Assembly (NCBI GenBank): GCA_903832775.1
Contig: CAILCX010000176.1
Coordinates: 1-64,000 of the forward strand
Direction: 5' to 3'
DNA: 64,000 nucleotides
Source: an uncultured Methylobacter sp.
GTDB lineage: Bacteria; Pseudomonadota; Gammaproteobacteria; Methylococcales; Methylomonadaceae
Below the pieces are notes generated by a model. That model was not told the DNA's origin, ran no database searches, and saw only the letters and a program-made list of their open reading frames with translations. This document shows, one piece after another, positions 52,678-62,708 of this stretch; the first letter of the stretch is position 1, and the number at the start of each line of letters is the position of its first letter. A program made the position numbers and the translations under genes.

Positions 52678-53553
52678 ATGATGCGTATATTTCTTTTTTT
52701 GGCGACCAATGCGGCTATCTTGGTTGTGGTCAGTATAATTTTTAATGTTTTGGGCTTAAGCGGCACGCTGGATGCCCAAGGCGTTGATCTTAATCTTAAT
52801 GCTCTTTTAGTCATGTCGGCAGTTATTGGCATGACCGGTTCGGTTATTTCGTTGGCGATGTCCAAGTGGTCAGCGAAAAAAGCGATGGGTGTACGGGTAA
52901 TTGTGCAACCCCAGAATCAAACCGAACAATGGCTGTTCGACATTGTTGCTAAATTGGCTAGGCAGGCAGATATCGGCATGCCCGAAGTTGGCATTTTCGA
53001 AACGCCCGAATCCAATGCCTTTGCAACCGGTATGAGTAAAAATAGTGCCTTGGTGGCCGTCAGTACCGGTTTGCTACGAAACATGAATGCCGATGAAGTT
53101 GAAGCGGTTGTCGGTCATGAAATCAGTCATGTTGCCAATGGCGATATGGTGACGATGGCTTTAATGCAGGGTGTAGTCAATACTTTTGTTTACTTTTTTG
53201 CGACTATCATCGGTCATGTTGTTGATCGGGTGGTGTTTAAAACCGAACGTGGTTATGGCCCGGCTTATTACATTACCCAGATGGTGGCACAGCTAGTGTT
53301 GGGTATTTTGGCGTCTATGCTGGTTATGTGGTTCTCAAGGTATCGTGAATTTAAGGCTGACGCGGGCGGCGCAAAACTGGCTGGACGTGAAAAAATGATT
53401 GGCGCGCTGCGTGCCTTGCAACGCGGTCAGGAAGCGGTTGAGCTTCCGGGCCAATTGGCAGCATTCGGTATTAACGGTGGCGGTGTCAGCAAGTTTTTTA
53501 TGAGTCATCCGCCTTTGGAAGAGCGCATTGCCGCCTTGCAAAACAATCGTTAA
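52678..53553 (+). CDS. htpX: Membrane metalloprotease HtpX
   Basis: VVGHEISHVANGDMVTM, REFKADAGGAKLAG. Confidence 0.96.
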   Translation: MMRIFLFLATNAAILVVVSIIFNVLGLSGTLDAQGVDLNLNALLVMSAVIGMTGSVISLAMSKWSAKKAMGVRVIVQPQNQTEQWLFDIVAKLARQADIGMPEVGIFETPESNAFATGMSKNSALVAVSTGLLRNMNADEVEAVVGHEISHVANGDMVTMALMQGVVNTFVYFFATIIGHVVDRVVFKTERGYGPAYYITQMVAQLVLGILASMLVMWFSRYREFKADAGGAKLAGREKMIGALRALQRGQEAVELPGQLAAFGINGGGVSKFFMSHPPLEERIAALQNNR

Positions 53554-53596
53554 TGAATGAGTTGGCTGAAAATTACTTTCAGCTTGTGAGAGTGGA

Positions 53597-53623
53597 GGCG
53601 CATCTTGTGCGATCTGATGCGCC
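53597..53623 (+). terminator. Hairpin downstream of htpX
   Basis: ggcgcatc ttgtgcgatct gatgcgcc. Confidence 0.55.
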
Positions 53624-53731
53624 TTGTTCCTAAATACATCCTTTAGATTAAGGGAGATTTAGGAAATAACTTGAGTAATAAGAACTCTCCAGAATGGAGA
53701 AGGGAATTATAATTAAGTTGATTTCTCTACC

Positions 53732-53965
53732 ATGATCCAAAACCAGTTTATCCGATTTAAACTATCTTTGTCTTACGATCAATTTTTTCAGGTCTATCAA
53801 GGCATAGCCAAAAATGTGTCAGTTATCGCCGAGGATGGCCGCAGAGTGGCTTTTCCTGCAGGTAGAATTCAATCTTTTTTGACCCGGCAAGGCATTAACG
53901 GCTATTTTGAAATGGAATTAACACCTGAAAATAAATTTGTCAGCATTAAAAAAATTGAATGCTGA
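53732..53965 (+). CDS. DUF2835-type small protein
   Basis: FKLSLSYDQFFQVYQGIAKNVSVIAEDGRRVAFPAGRIQSFLTRQGINGYFEMEL. Confidence 0.8.
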   Translation: MIQNQFIRFKLSLSYDQFFQVYQGIAKNVSVIAEDGRRVAFPAGRIQSFLTRQGINGYFEMELTPENKFVSIKKIEC

Positions 53966-53971
53966 TTTGTA

Positions 53972-54754
53972 ATGAAAAATCCCTATCACAAAAAACTACG
54001 AATTATTACCCAAGAAATGATTAACGAATATAAAGAATACCTGGAAAACAAAAGTTTTATGACCAATCTCATTTCGGTGGGTGTTATTTTTATAGGCTAT
54101 ATATGGCCTGGGCAATCGGAGTTTATCAAATCGATTGGTTTTTTTGCGCTTTCGGGAGCCATTACCAATTGGTTGGCTATTCATATGCTGTTTGAGAAAG
54201 TGCCTTATTTATATGGCTCAGGCGTCATACCCGCGCGGTTTGAAGAATTCAAACTGTCGATTAAACAATTGATGATGCAGCAATTTTTTACCGCAGAAAA
54301 TATCGAACAATTTATCGAATCCGAAGAGGAGCAAGGTAAAGGCGTGTTAAATCTGGAGCCTTTGTTGAATGCCGTTAATTATGACAAGGTCTACGAAGGC
54401 TTGGTTTCCTCGATTATGGAATCTTCTTTTGGCGGTATGTTGATGATGATGGGAGGTGAAGAAGCATTGGTTCCTTTAAAAGAACCTTTTACCGAAAAAA
54501 TGAAAATCACCCTCACTGAAATGGTTGACTCAGACCGCTTTAAAACGGCGTTAAAACAGGGTCTGGATGCACATAAAATTGGCGGCGATATTATTGGTAA
54601 AATTGAATCAGTCATTGATAAACGCCTTAGTGAGTTAACGCCGCAATTGGTTAAGGAAATGGTTCAGGCAATTATTCGCGAGCATTTGGGCTGGCTGGTT
54701 GTTTGGGGTGGCGTCTTCGGCGGATTGATGGGCGCTTTGTTCGCTTTTGCCTGA
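53972..54754 (+). CDS. DUF445-family membrane protein
   Basis: SGAITNWLAIHMLFEKVPYLYGSGVIPARFEEFK; terminal TM WGGVFGGLMGALFAFA. Confidence 0.85.
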   Translation: MKNPYHKKLRIITQEMINEYKEYLENKSFMTNLISVGVIFIGYIWPGQSEFIKSIGFFALSGAITNWLAIHMLFEKVPYLYGSGVIPARFEEFKLSIKQLMMQQFFTAENIEQFIESEEEQGKGVLNLEPLLNAVNYDKVYEGLVSSIMESSFGGMLMMMGGEEALVPLKEPFTEKMKITLTEMVDSDRFKTALKQGLDAHKIGGDIIGKIESVIDKRLSELTPQLVKEMVQAIIREHLGWLVVWGGVFGGLMGALFAFA

Positions 54755-55524
54755 TGGATACGGTCGCGCTGACATTTGAGGAATTTGGCAATCCGGATCA
54801 TTCTCCGTTGATTATCCTGCATGGTTTTTTTGCTTCATCGCGTAACTGGCGTCAGATTGCACAAAAACTATCCTCGCAGTTTCATGTTTATGTTCCTGAT
54901 ATGCGTAATCACGGGGCATCGATTCATCATCCGCTAATGAATTATCCGGTGATGGCCGCCGATTTGCTGCGTTTTATGGATGATCGGGGCTTGGAAAAGG
55001 CCGGTCTATTGGGGCACAGCATGGGCGGCAAGGTGGCCATGTGGTTTGCACTGACAGCGCGCCAAAGGTTGGCTAAGCTGATTGTGGCCGACATTGCCCC
55101 GGTCAGTTATCAACACAGTTTTGACAATACCATACTCGCGTTAAAATCAATATCGCTGGCTGAGATTAATAACCGTAAACAGGCTGAAATACTACTTGCA
55201 GCGCACATACCAGAGCTGAGTTATCGTCAGTTTCTGCTGCAAAACATGATTCTAAAAGACGGAAAATATTGCTGGCGAGTAAATCTTGATATATTTCATG
55301 AAATGGCCCCTTTTATAGCCGCATTTCCGAAAACCGAGGACTTAGAGGCTTTTACGGATGAAGTATTATTTATTGCGGGAGGCGATTCAGATTTCGTTCA
55401 GCCTGAGGCTATAAACTCTTTATTCCCAAAAGCGATTATTAATACCATAGACCAGGCGGGACATTGGCTGCATGTGCAGCAACCGGATATTTTTACGACG
55501 CAGGTTGCAAGGTTTTTAGTTTAA
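54754..55524 (+). CDS. Alpha/beta hydrolase (YbfF-like esterase)
   Basis: LHGFFASSRNWRQIAQKL, LGHSMGGKVAM; start at MDTVALTFEEFG, overlapping the DUF445 stop. Confidence 0.88.
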   Translation: MDTVALTFEEFGNPDHSPLIILHGFFASSRNWRQIAQKLSSQFHVYVPDMRNHGASIHHPLMNYPVMAADLLRFMDDRGLEKAGLLGHSMGGKVAMWFALTARQRLAKLIVADIAPVSYQHSFDNTILALKSISLAEINNRKQAEILLAAHIPELSYRQFLLQNMILKDGKYCWRVNLDIFHEMAPFIAAFPKTEDLEAFTDEVLFIAGGDSDFVQPEAINSLFPKAIINTIDQAGHWLHVQQPDIFTTQVARFLV

Positions 55525-55639
55525 AATAGGAAAGTAGGGGTGACCCAGGTTACCAAACGCCATCAATGGCAGGGATGATTCAAGGCTTTAATCAGTCTTG
55601 GGTTTTTTAATGATCCGTTATTATCGAGTATATCTGAAG

Positions 55640-56521
55640 ATGAATTTAAAAATTAAAAAAGCAGTTTTTCCGGTTGCGGGTCTTGGAACCCGTTTTTTAC
55701 CTGCCACCAAAGCCAGCCCCAAGGAAATGTTGCCGGTTGTTGACAAGCCTTTGATTCAGTATTGTGTTGAAGAAGCCGTGGCTGCCGGTGTTGATACGAT
55801 TATATTTGTGACTGGCCGTAGTAAAAACGTGATCATGGATCACTTTGACAAAGCCTACGAACTTGAAAATGAATTGATTATTCGGGGTAAAACTGAAACC
55901 TTGAAAATGATTCGGGAAATGATGCCACCGAATGTTTCATTTGTGTTTATACGCCAGCCTGAGGCTTTGGGTTTGGGTCATGCGGTACTGTGTGCCAAGT
56001 CTGTTGTCGGTGATGAACCTTTTGCCGTTATTCTTGCAGACGACTTGATCACCAATTCAGGCGGTGCCGGTTGTTTGACCCAAATGGTTGAACAATATGA
56101 TCAGAACCAGTGCAGCATCTTAGGCGTAGAAAGGGTTAATCCGCAGGAAACCGACAAATACGGTATTGTCAAAACCAAAGAAATATCTTCGTCAGTGGGC
56201 TTGGTTGAACTGATAGTTGAAAAACCGGCACCAGAAAGAGCTCCGTCAAATCTGGGTGTGGTTGGGCGTTATATTTTAACCCCGGCGATTTTTGAAAAGA
56301 TTGAAACAACTGAAAGAGGCGCTGGTGGTGAAATTCAGTTAACTGATGCTATCGCAGCCTTAATGACAGATGAACAGGTATTGGCTTTTGAGTTTGATGG
56401 AAAACGTTATGATTGCGGATCGAAGCTAGGTTATTTACAGGCAACCGTTGAGTTTGGTTTGATGCATGAAGAGTTGAAAGGTGATTTCCTGGATTATCTG
56501 AGAAATCTGGTTTTGGATTAA
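55640..56521 (+). CDS. galU: UTP-glucose-1-phosphate uridylyltransferase
   Basis: KAVFPVAGLGTRFLPATKASPKEMLPVVDKPLIQYCVEEA. Confidence 0.97.
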   Translation: MNLKIKKAVFPVAGLGTRFLPATKASPKEMLPVVDKPLIQYCVEEAVAAGVDTIIFVTGRSKNVIMDHFDKAYELENELIIRGKTETLKMIREMMPPNVSFVFIRQPEALGLGHAVLCAKSVVGDEPFAVILADDLITNSGGAGCLTQMVEQYDQNQCSILGVERVNPQETDKYGIVKTKEISSSVGLVELIVEKPAPERAPSNLGVVGRYILTPAIFEKIETTERGAGGEIQLTDAIAALMTDEQVLAFEFDGKRYDCGSKLGYLQATVEFGLMHEELKGDFLDYLRNLVLD

Positions 56522-56566
56522 GTTAATGTAGAGAAACTGGGGGCGGATTTATTCGCCCTTTCAATA

Positions 56567-56613
56567 TTAAAAAAGCCACAAAGAAGGTTTGCCATTCTTT
56601 GTGGCTTTTTAAT
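56567..56613. terminator. Bidirectional terminator galU/hpnN-like
   Basis: aaaaagccacaaagaa ggtttgcca ttctttgtggcttttt. Confidence 0.9.
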
Positions 56614-56622
56614 TAAGGGGGG

Positions 56623-59265
56623 TTATCTGGTTTTTAAAACCAATTTGCTCAGTGCCGGAAGAATAATGAAGGTACTGACCATAATCCAAAAGATGCCAAT
56701 TGTAATAATTAGTCCCATACTAGCTATGCCCTGATGCGGCGAAAAAGCGAGTCCGGCAAAACTGGATGCTGTGGTTAAAGCACCATAAAACATCGCTCTG
56801 GCAGTACTGGATTGATAGATGTTTTGCTCTTCTGAAAGTGAGTGATGCAGCTTTTCAACCATGTGGATGCCGTTATCAACACCCAGTCCCAGTAACAGTG
56901 GCAAAGCGATAATATTGGCAAAGTTTATCGGTGTGTTGGTGATGACTGCACTTGCCATGGTAAACAGACCTGCCAGGATCAATGGCGTCATAACCAGTGC
57001 GGTATCAACAATGTTGCGTCTGATAGCGAATAGTAGCAGTGCAATAATTATTAGTGCGATCAATATTGCTTGCTGAAAGGCATCAATGACTTCTTTCATG
57101 GATTCCCAATACATAATTGGCAAGTCTGTCGTTTCCGGTGCAAGTGTTTGTACTTCGGTGATGAATTCTTCCAGACTGGCTAAATCATTCAGGTCTTTTT
57201 TAGGAAAAATCTGGATGCGGTAAGAACCATCTTTACTTAGCCACTTGTCCTTAATGTCAGCAGGTAAATCCGCAAGTGTAATGTTTCTGGCATTAAAGCT
57301 GGTCGACAGATCATTCATGACATTGGGTAGCGTTCCAAGCAGGGCTGACTGAATTTTTTCAATAAACAAGCGTTGATTGGGTTGTTGGCGTGTCTCCAGT
57401 TCAATCAAAATATCCCGGAGTTCTTTTTTGAAATTGCTTAAAGCCAAGCGGTCATGTTCATTGGTCTTTTGCGGCAGCAGCGCTTCGATGGTTTTTATCA
57501 GTTGATTGATTGCGGGAGCCGGATCAGTATCTGTTTTTAATGCCGGAAAGCTTTGTGTTTGTTCGCCAAGCATCAGGCTCATGTCTTCGATCAATGCCAG
57601 TTTGTCGTCCTGGGTAGCGGGTATAAAATCGAAGAGACTGATGGTTTTATCAACTGTTTTTAGGGTTGATAACTTCTTTTCAAGTTCTTTGGCATTTTTT
57701 TCATCTTTGGCCAGAACTGTCAAGGTGAGTGGAGTAGTTTCTTTGTCTTTCATCAGGTTTTTAAACGCGATGACCGATTCGGTATTGGGGTCGCGCAGGT
57801 TAATGGGATTGAAGTCTGTTTTTATTTGGAACATTAGACCAATCGATATAACGGCAATAATAAATGTTGCGATTGCAACTGGCTTGGCGAAATGAAGTGG
57901 AAAGATAGACAGTTTTTCGGCCAGTTTAGCTAGGCTACCTTGCGTTTCTTCCTCTTCGGATTTTACCGGTGCCGGGAGTATTTTCAAGAGTGCCGGCAAG
58001 GCAATCAAGGTAATTAACAGGCAGATGAACAGGCTGGTGCCTGCCAATAGTCCCAGTTCGGACACGCCTTTGTAATCGGTTGGTATAAACGCGTACAGAC
58101 CGATAGAGGTAGTGCCTGCACACAATAATAGCGAGGGTGCAGTGCTGGTTAAAGTGCTGCGTAACGCCAGATCTTTATGAATATGATGAGTCAGATTATC
58201 CCGATAGCGCAAACAAAAATGGATGGCATATTCTACGCCCAAACCGATATTGGATACCGCAAAAGCCACGGAAATAAGGTTCAGTTCCATGACTGAAAAG
58301 GCTGCGAAGGCTCCACAAAACAACATCCCCAAAGCCAGGGTAATTAAGGTGGCAACTGTTAGTAAAATAGATCGATAGGCCATTAAGAGAATAAATAAGA
58401 CCAGTACAAGAGAAAAGATGCTGGCGGTAAAAGTACCGGCACTCATGCCTGATAATTCGTCATCTTCAAGTCCTGCTTCACCGGTAATTGAAACTTTAAC
58501 GACTGGCAGATTGGGATCCTGAATTTGTATAACGGCTTTGCGGATAGCGTCAATCGCAGTTTCGGCAGGTCGAATTTGCGAGAAATCAAACTTGGGCGAG
58601 ACGATAATAAAGCCGTTACCAGAATGTGTTTTCTTTTCACTAATCAAGGATTCCCAGGACAATAGCGCATTCTCGCCATTAAGGGTTTTATGCAGGTTAA
58701 GCGAGACCTTGTCTATCAGTGAAGTCACGTCAATAGGAACAACCTGGGTTTTATCCTTGGATGATAGGGCGTCATCAAATATTGCAAGAAAGCCGGTCAA
58801 GTTGGGTTCTTGGGAAATTCTGCCTATAAATGGCTGGGCGAGCGTCAAATTGGTGGATAGGGTCTTTAGTTCTTCGGTTTCCAGATATAGCAGTCCGTTA
58901 TGACGAAAAAAATCGTTATCGTTGGGTATATAAGCTGAAATGATTTGGTCTTTGTTGGCGCTAAGTAGGCGTAGCAATCGCTTGCTGGCAGATTTGGTCA
59001 GCTCAGGTGTTTCTGATTCAACCACCAATAACAAGGTATGCATGTCCTGCGAAAACGCTTTTTCATAATTTCGTCGATTTATTTGAAAGGGGGCGTCCGG
59101 TGCAATCAGTTCAGCTGTATCGGTATTAATGCTTAAATGACTGGAGGTATATTGCAGTGCCAAAATACTGAGCAGAATTGTGAGTGACAATACGGCAATA
59201 GGGTGACCCAATGTATAGTCTCCCCATCGGGAAAAAAAAGAATTATTGCGATTTTTAAGTGACAT
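56623..59265 (-). CDS. hpnN: MMPL/RND transporter, HpnN-like (hopanoid-associated)
   Basis: 880 aa; INTDTAELIAPDAPFQINRRNYEKAF, FFRHNGLLYLETEEL, GVDNGIHMVEKL; two RND TM blocks. Confidence 0.75.
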   Translation of the reverse strand: MSLKNRNNSFFSRWGDYTLGHPIAVLSLTILLSILALQYTSSHLSINTDTAELIAPDAPFQINRRNYEKAFSQDMHTLLLVVESETPELTKSASKRLLRLLSANKDQIISAYIPNDNDFFRHNGLLYLETEELKTLSTNLTLAQPFIGRISQEPNLTGFLAIFDDALSSKDKTQVVPIDVTSLIDKVSLNLHKTLNGENALLSWESLISEKKTHSGNGFIIVSPKFDFSQIRPAETAIDAIRKAVIQIQDPNLPVVKVSITGEAGLEDDELSGMSAGTFTASIFSLVLVLFILLMAYRSILLTVATLITLALGMLFCGAFAAFSVMELNLISVAFAVSNIGLGVEYAIHFCLRYRDNLTHHIHKDLALRSTLTSTAPSLLLCAGTTSIGLYAFIPTDYKGVSELGLLAGTSLFICLLITLIALPALLKILPAPVKSEEEETQGSLAKLAEKLSIFPLHFAKPVAIATFIIAVISIGLMFQIKTDFNPINLRDPNTESVIAFKNLMKDKETTPLTLTVLAKDEKNAKELEKKLSTLKTVDKTISLFDFIPATQDDKLALIEDMSLMLGEQTQSFPALKTDTDPAPAINQLIKTIEALLPQKTNEHDRLALSNFKKELRDILIELETRQQPNQRLFIEKIQSALLGTLPNVMNDLSTSFNARNITLADLPADIKDKWLSKDGSYRIQIFPKKDLNDLASLEEFITEVQTLAPETTDLPIMYWESMKEVIDAFQQAILIALIIIALLLFAIRRNIVDTALVMTPLILAGLFTMASAVITNTPINFANIIALPLLLGLGVDNGIHMVEKLHHSLSEEQNIYQSSTARAMFYGALTTASSFAGLAFSPHQGIASMGLIITIGIFWIMVSTFIILPALSKLVLKTR

Positions 59266-59282
59266 GGCTTGTTTATGAGGTG

Positions 59283-60380
59283 TTATTTGATTGTCAGGGT
59301 ATTTAAATTATTCAGGGCATCACTGCGCGATTCAATGAGTTCGTTGCCTTGCATTTCGATGAACAGCGTGGGGATTTTTGCGGCGTTTGCGGCTTGCATG
59401 CCGTCTTTTTGCCCCAGACAGAGCAGGGCAGTATCCCAGGCGTCGGCAATTGTCGGATCGCTGATTAAAACGGTTACGGAGACAAGGTTGTGGGTAACCG
59501 GTTTTCCATTTCGAGCATCGAGAATGTGGCTATAACGCTGGCCATGATCATCAAAATAATGACGGTAAGTGCCTGCAGTCATGACCGCCATCGGCGAATC
59601 TTTAGGCATGGTAATGACTTTTTGCATGGAACGTTCTTCTGGTAAGGGTCTTTCCAGAGCGATACGCCAGGGTTGCCGTCCAGGTTTTGTACCGTTTATT
59701 TTTAATTCGCCGCCTATCTCAACCAGATATTGAGTAATATTCTGCTGCTCCAGAACCTTACTGATACGTTCGACACTATAGCCCTGGGCAATGGAAGACA
59801 GGTCTATTTTAAGGTCAACTTGTTGCTTGCGAAGATGAGTATCGTCAACAACTACAAGCTTTTCCATGCCGATTTGTTTTAGTGTGGTGAGAAGTTTGGC
59901 CTCATCTGGAATAGTGAGTGTGTCTCCTTTAAATCCCCATAGGTCAAACAAGGGCTTGATTGATAAATCATAACAACCATGACTGGCTTCATTTACAACT
60001 TGAGCAATTTTGACCAGTGACACAATTTCGCTACCGACTTCCTGGCTGTCAGTGTTCTCAATTTTATTAAAGATTTCAATTGTAGAATCTGGGCGGTAAT
60101 TGGATAACAGTTTATCGATAATAGTGAGTTCGTTTTCGATACTGGTTTTAATTGCTATGGTGTCAGCAGGGAGTTCGGACCAGTAACTGATATGGTAAGT
60201 CGTGCCTTGGGCGGGGCCTTCAAGTTTTTGTATAGCGGGTTCTGAGCAAGCTGTCAGAAGAGCAAACAATAGAGAGTTTAGAGGAAGGATTAAGTTTCGT
60301 AACGAGAATTTGCTATGATTAAGTATAGAGGTAGTTGTTATTGTTTTTTTAGTCATCCATTGCTGCCTTTGCTTTCTCAT
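59283..60380 (-). CDS. apbE: FAD:protein FMN transferase (ApbE)
   Basis: Lipobox LLTACS; GTTYHISYW, NEASHGCYDLSIKPLFDLWGF, LVEIGGELKINGTKPGRQPW, SPMAVMTAGTYRHYF. Confidence 0.93.
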   Translation of the reverse strand: MRKQRQQWMTKKTITTTSILNHSKFSLRNLILPLNSLLFALLTACSEPAIQKLEGPAQGTTYHISYWSELPADTIAIKTSIENELTIIDKLLSNYRPDSTIEIFNKIENTDSQEVGSEIVSLVKIAQVVNEASHGCYDLSIKPLFDLWGFKGDTLTIPDEAKLLTTLKQIGMEKLVVVDDTHLRKQQVDLKIDLSSIAQGYSVERISKVLEQQNITQYLVEIGGELKINGTKPGRQPWRIALERPLPEERSMQKVITMPKDSPMAVMTAGTYRHYFDDHGQRYSHILDARNGKPVTHNLVSVTVLISDPTIADAWDTALLCLGQKDGMQAANAAKIPTLFIEMQGNELIESRSDALNNLNTLTIK

Positions 60381-60807
60381 CTCTGTTTGTTAAATATTAA
60401 ATAGAATATGCTGCGCTTCTTCATCAACTTTAATATTGATAAAATGCCATACCAAAATCTCGCAATAATGCGGACAAAATTTAGCTATTGTGCTTATTAT
60501 AATCTGAAAGAAGCTAAATCCTTTTAAAAATTGGGCGATACTTGCATGCGAGTGATTTTCTATAGTACTGGGAGCACTGAGTAAGGTCGTATCTGCGGTT
60601 GAATAGAGTAGTTTGAGTGTCTGTAGAATGAAATTTGCTGACTAAGTATGGGCGAATCTCTTAAACACTTTATTAAAAAGATTGCAAAATTGTGTAAATC
60701 TGAAAAATTCCATTAAAATCGTAGTTGGTAAAAGACTGGGCACAATATAACAATAAAAACCCCTGTCTTAAGATGTTATTTATTTCACTATATCTTTGGA
60801 GTTTGAT

Positions 60808-62499
60808 GTGGAATTTTCAAACGGATTTTTTATTAAATTTATTCGGTTAGCCGGTCCATTTTGGCATTCAGAAAACAAATCTACAATTCGCAGTCTGGCT
60901 TTGGCTTTATTCATGCTGACTGTGATGCAGATTGGAATAGCAGTTATTATTACGGAATGGAGTGCAGATCTTTTTAATGCGCTTGAGCAGCGTTCAATGG
61001 GCGGCCTGTTTATGCAGATTGGCGCAATAGTACTGATTTTCATATCAAATATAGCGGTTACCACCGCGCATTTTAAGGTAAAGCGGCGATTGCAACTTGA
61101 TTGGCGTAGTTGGTTCACTCAGCATCTGATTGGCCTGTGGATGAAAGATGGCCGGCATTATTTGGTAACGCATATTCAGGGAACCCATGATAATCCTGAC
61201 GGGAGAATCGCTGAGGATGTTCGTATTGCAACCGAATCGGCCATCGAACTTTGCCACTCCTTGATTTACAGTTTATTGGTGATTATCAGTTTTTCAAAAA
61301 TTCTTTGGGGTCTATCCGGAACTGTTGTTTTAGATCTGTTTTTCATCGAGATTCCGATTCATGGGCATTTGGTCTGGTTGGCTATTATTTATGCTGCCTG
61401 TGCTTCCTCGTTGGGTTGGTGGTTAGGTCGACCCTATACTTTGGCAACTGATGCCAGGCAAACTGTGGAGGCTAACTTTAGATTCGGTTTAGTAACGGCA
61501 AGGGAAAATTCTTTAGCGATTGCGCTAGTTCATGGGGAGGCCAATGAACAGGTTCGTTTCATCGGGCTTTTTAAGGATATTGTCCATGCTTGGCAGCTCC
61601 AGACACACACCTGGTCACATTTATTCATGCTTACTTCCGGTTACTCGGTGTTGTCGATGGCGTTTCCAATTCTGGTGTCTGCGCCCCGCTATATTTTGGG
61701 AAACATCACGCTTGGTGCCTTGATGCAATCAGCACAGGCATTCCAGCAAACGGCTGGAGCTTTGTCCTGGCCGGTAGATAATATGGCCAGAGTGGCAGAA
61801 TGGCGAGCTTCTGTTGAACGTGTTTTGGGATTGGCTAACGGTTTGGACCTATTGGAGCGTGAAATTATTCGTCATGACCCGCATCGTATTCAATTGAAAA
61901 AAACAGAACAGAATGTTTTACGTTTTTGTGATTTATGTATTATCAGACTTGACGGCATGGTGTGTGTGCAAAGTATTAATGTTGAGATTATGCCGGGTGA
62001 GCGGGTTTTGATTTCAGGGAATGCTTTTACTGGCTCCAAATTGTTTAAATCAGTAGTTGGTCTTTGGCCTTGGGGAGAGGGATCTATAGAGTTGCCTGTA
62101 GACCCGGTATTTTTTATGCCCCCCAGGCCGTATCTGCCAACTGGAACTTTGCGGTCGGCGATTTGTTATCCGTCAACGCAGATAGCTTATAGCGAAGCTG
62201 AGCTGGTTGAAGCACTTGAGCTGGTAGGTCTGGAGCAATTGCAAGAGGAACTGGACCGTGAAGACAATTGGGCTAGTGCTCTTTCACGCGAACAACAACA
62301 GCGTTTAGGTGTGGTTCGCTTATTGTTGCAGCAACCCAAGTGGATACTGTTGCAAGAGGCCATGGATTCGCTAGATTCTTCATGTGAATTAAAAATGCTG
62401 CGGTTAATAACACAAAAGTTGCCTGATGCTGCGATTATGACAATTACCAATGAACCTCTGGCAGAAGCCTTTCATCAGCGACGGATTGTTTTGCTATAA
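60808..62499 (+). CDS. SbmA/YddA-type ABC transporter (fused TM-ATPase) with degenerate ATPase motifs
   Basis: SbmA/BacA-like TM domain (EWSADLFNALEQR, WRSWFTQHLIGLWM, NPDGRIAEDVR); C-terminal ABC-like domain (VVGLWPWGEGSIELP, RPYLPTGTLRSAICYP). GTG start with ggag upstream preferred over TTG 60796. Confidence 0.85.
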   Translation: MEFSNGFFIKFIRLAGPFWHSENKSTIRSLALALFMLTVMQIGIAVIITEWSADLFNALEQRSMGGLFMQIGAIVLIFISNIAVTTAHFKVKRRLQLDWRSWFTQHLIGLWMKDGRHYLVTHIQGTHDNPDGRIAEDVRIATESAIELCHSLIYSLLVIISFSKILWGLSGTVVLDLFFIEIPIHGHLVWLAIIYAACASSLGWWLGRPYTLATDARQTVEANFRFGLVTARENSLAIALVHGEANEQVRFIGLFKDIVHAWQLQTHTWSHLFMLTSGYSVLSMAFPILVSAPRYILGNITLGALMQSAQAFQQTAGALSWPVDNMARVAEWRASVERVLGLANGLDLLEREIIRHDPHRIQLKKTEQNVLRFCDLCIIRLDGMVCVQSINVEIMPGERVLISGNAFTGSKLFKSVVGLWPWGEGSIELPVDPVFFMPPRPYLPTGTLRSAICYPSTQIAYSEAELVEALELVGLEQLQEELDREDNWASALSREQQQRLGVVRLLLQQPKWILLQEAMDSLDSSCELKMLRLITQKLPDAAIMTITNEPLAEAFHQRRIVLL

Positions 62500-62708
62500 A
62501 TTTTCAGAGGGTTTAACTTGGAGCAGATTTATCTGCTCCTGTTCGTCAGAAGCCGATTTTCAAGAATGCCGATAATAAGCTAAATTCAAAATAATACTGG
62601 GTTATTTGATAATTCAGGGATTATTTGTCTAAGTTGTTTCACGTGCATTCCAATTTATCCAACTGTCGAGTAGTTTTTAATAATGTTTACTGACAAGGAC
62701 TAATAATA

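Noticed and set aside
56567-56613. Long palindrome after galU
   Set aside because: Typical bidirectional terminator with A/T tracts between convergent genes.
57506-57895. 129-aa plus-strand ORF within hpnN-like gene
   Set aside because: Antisense to a continuous 880-aa RND transporter.
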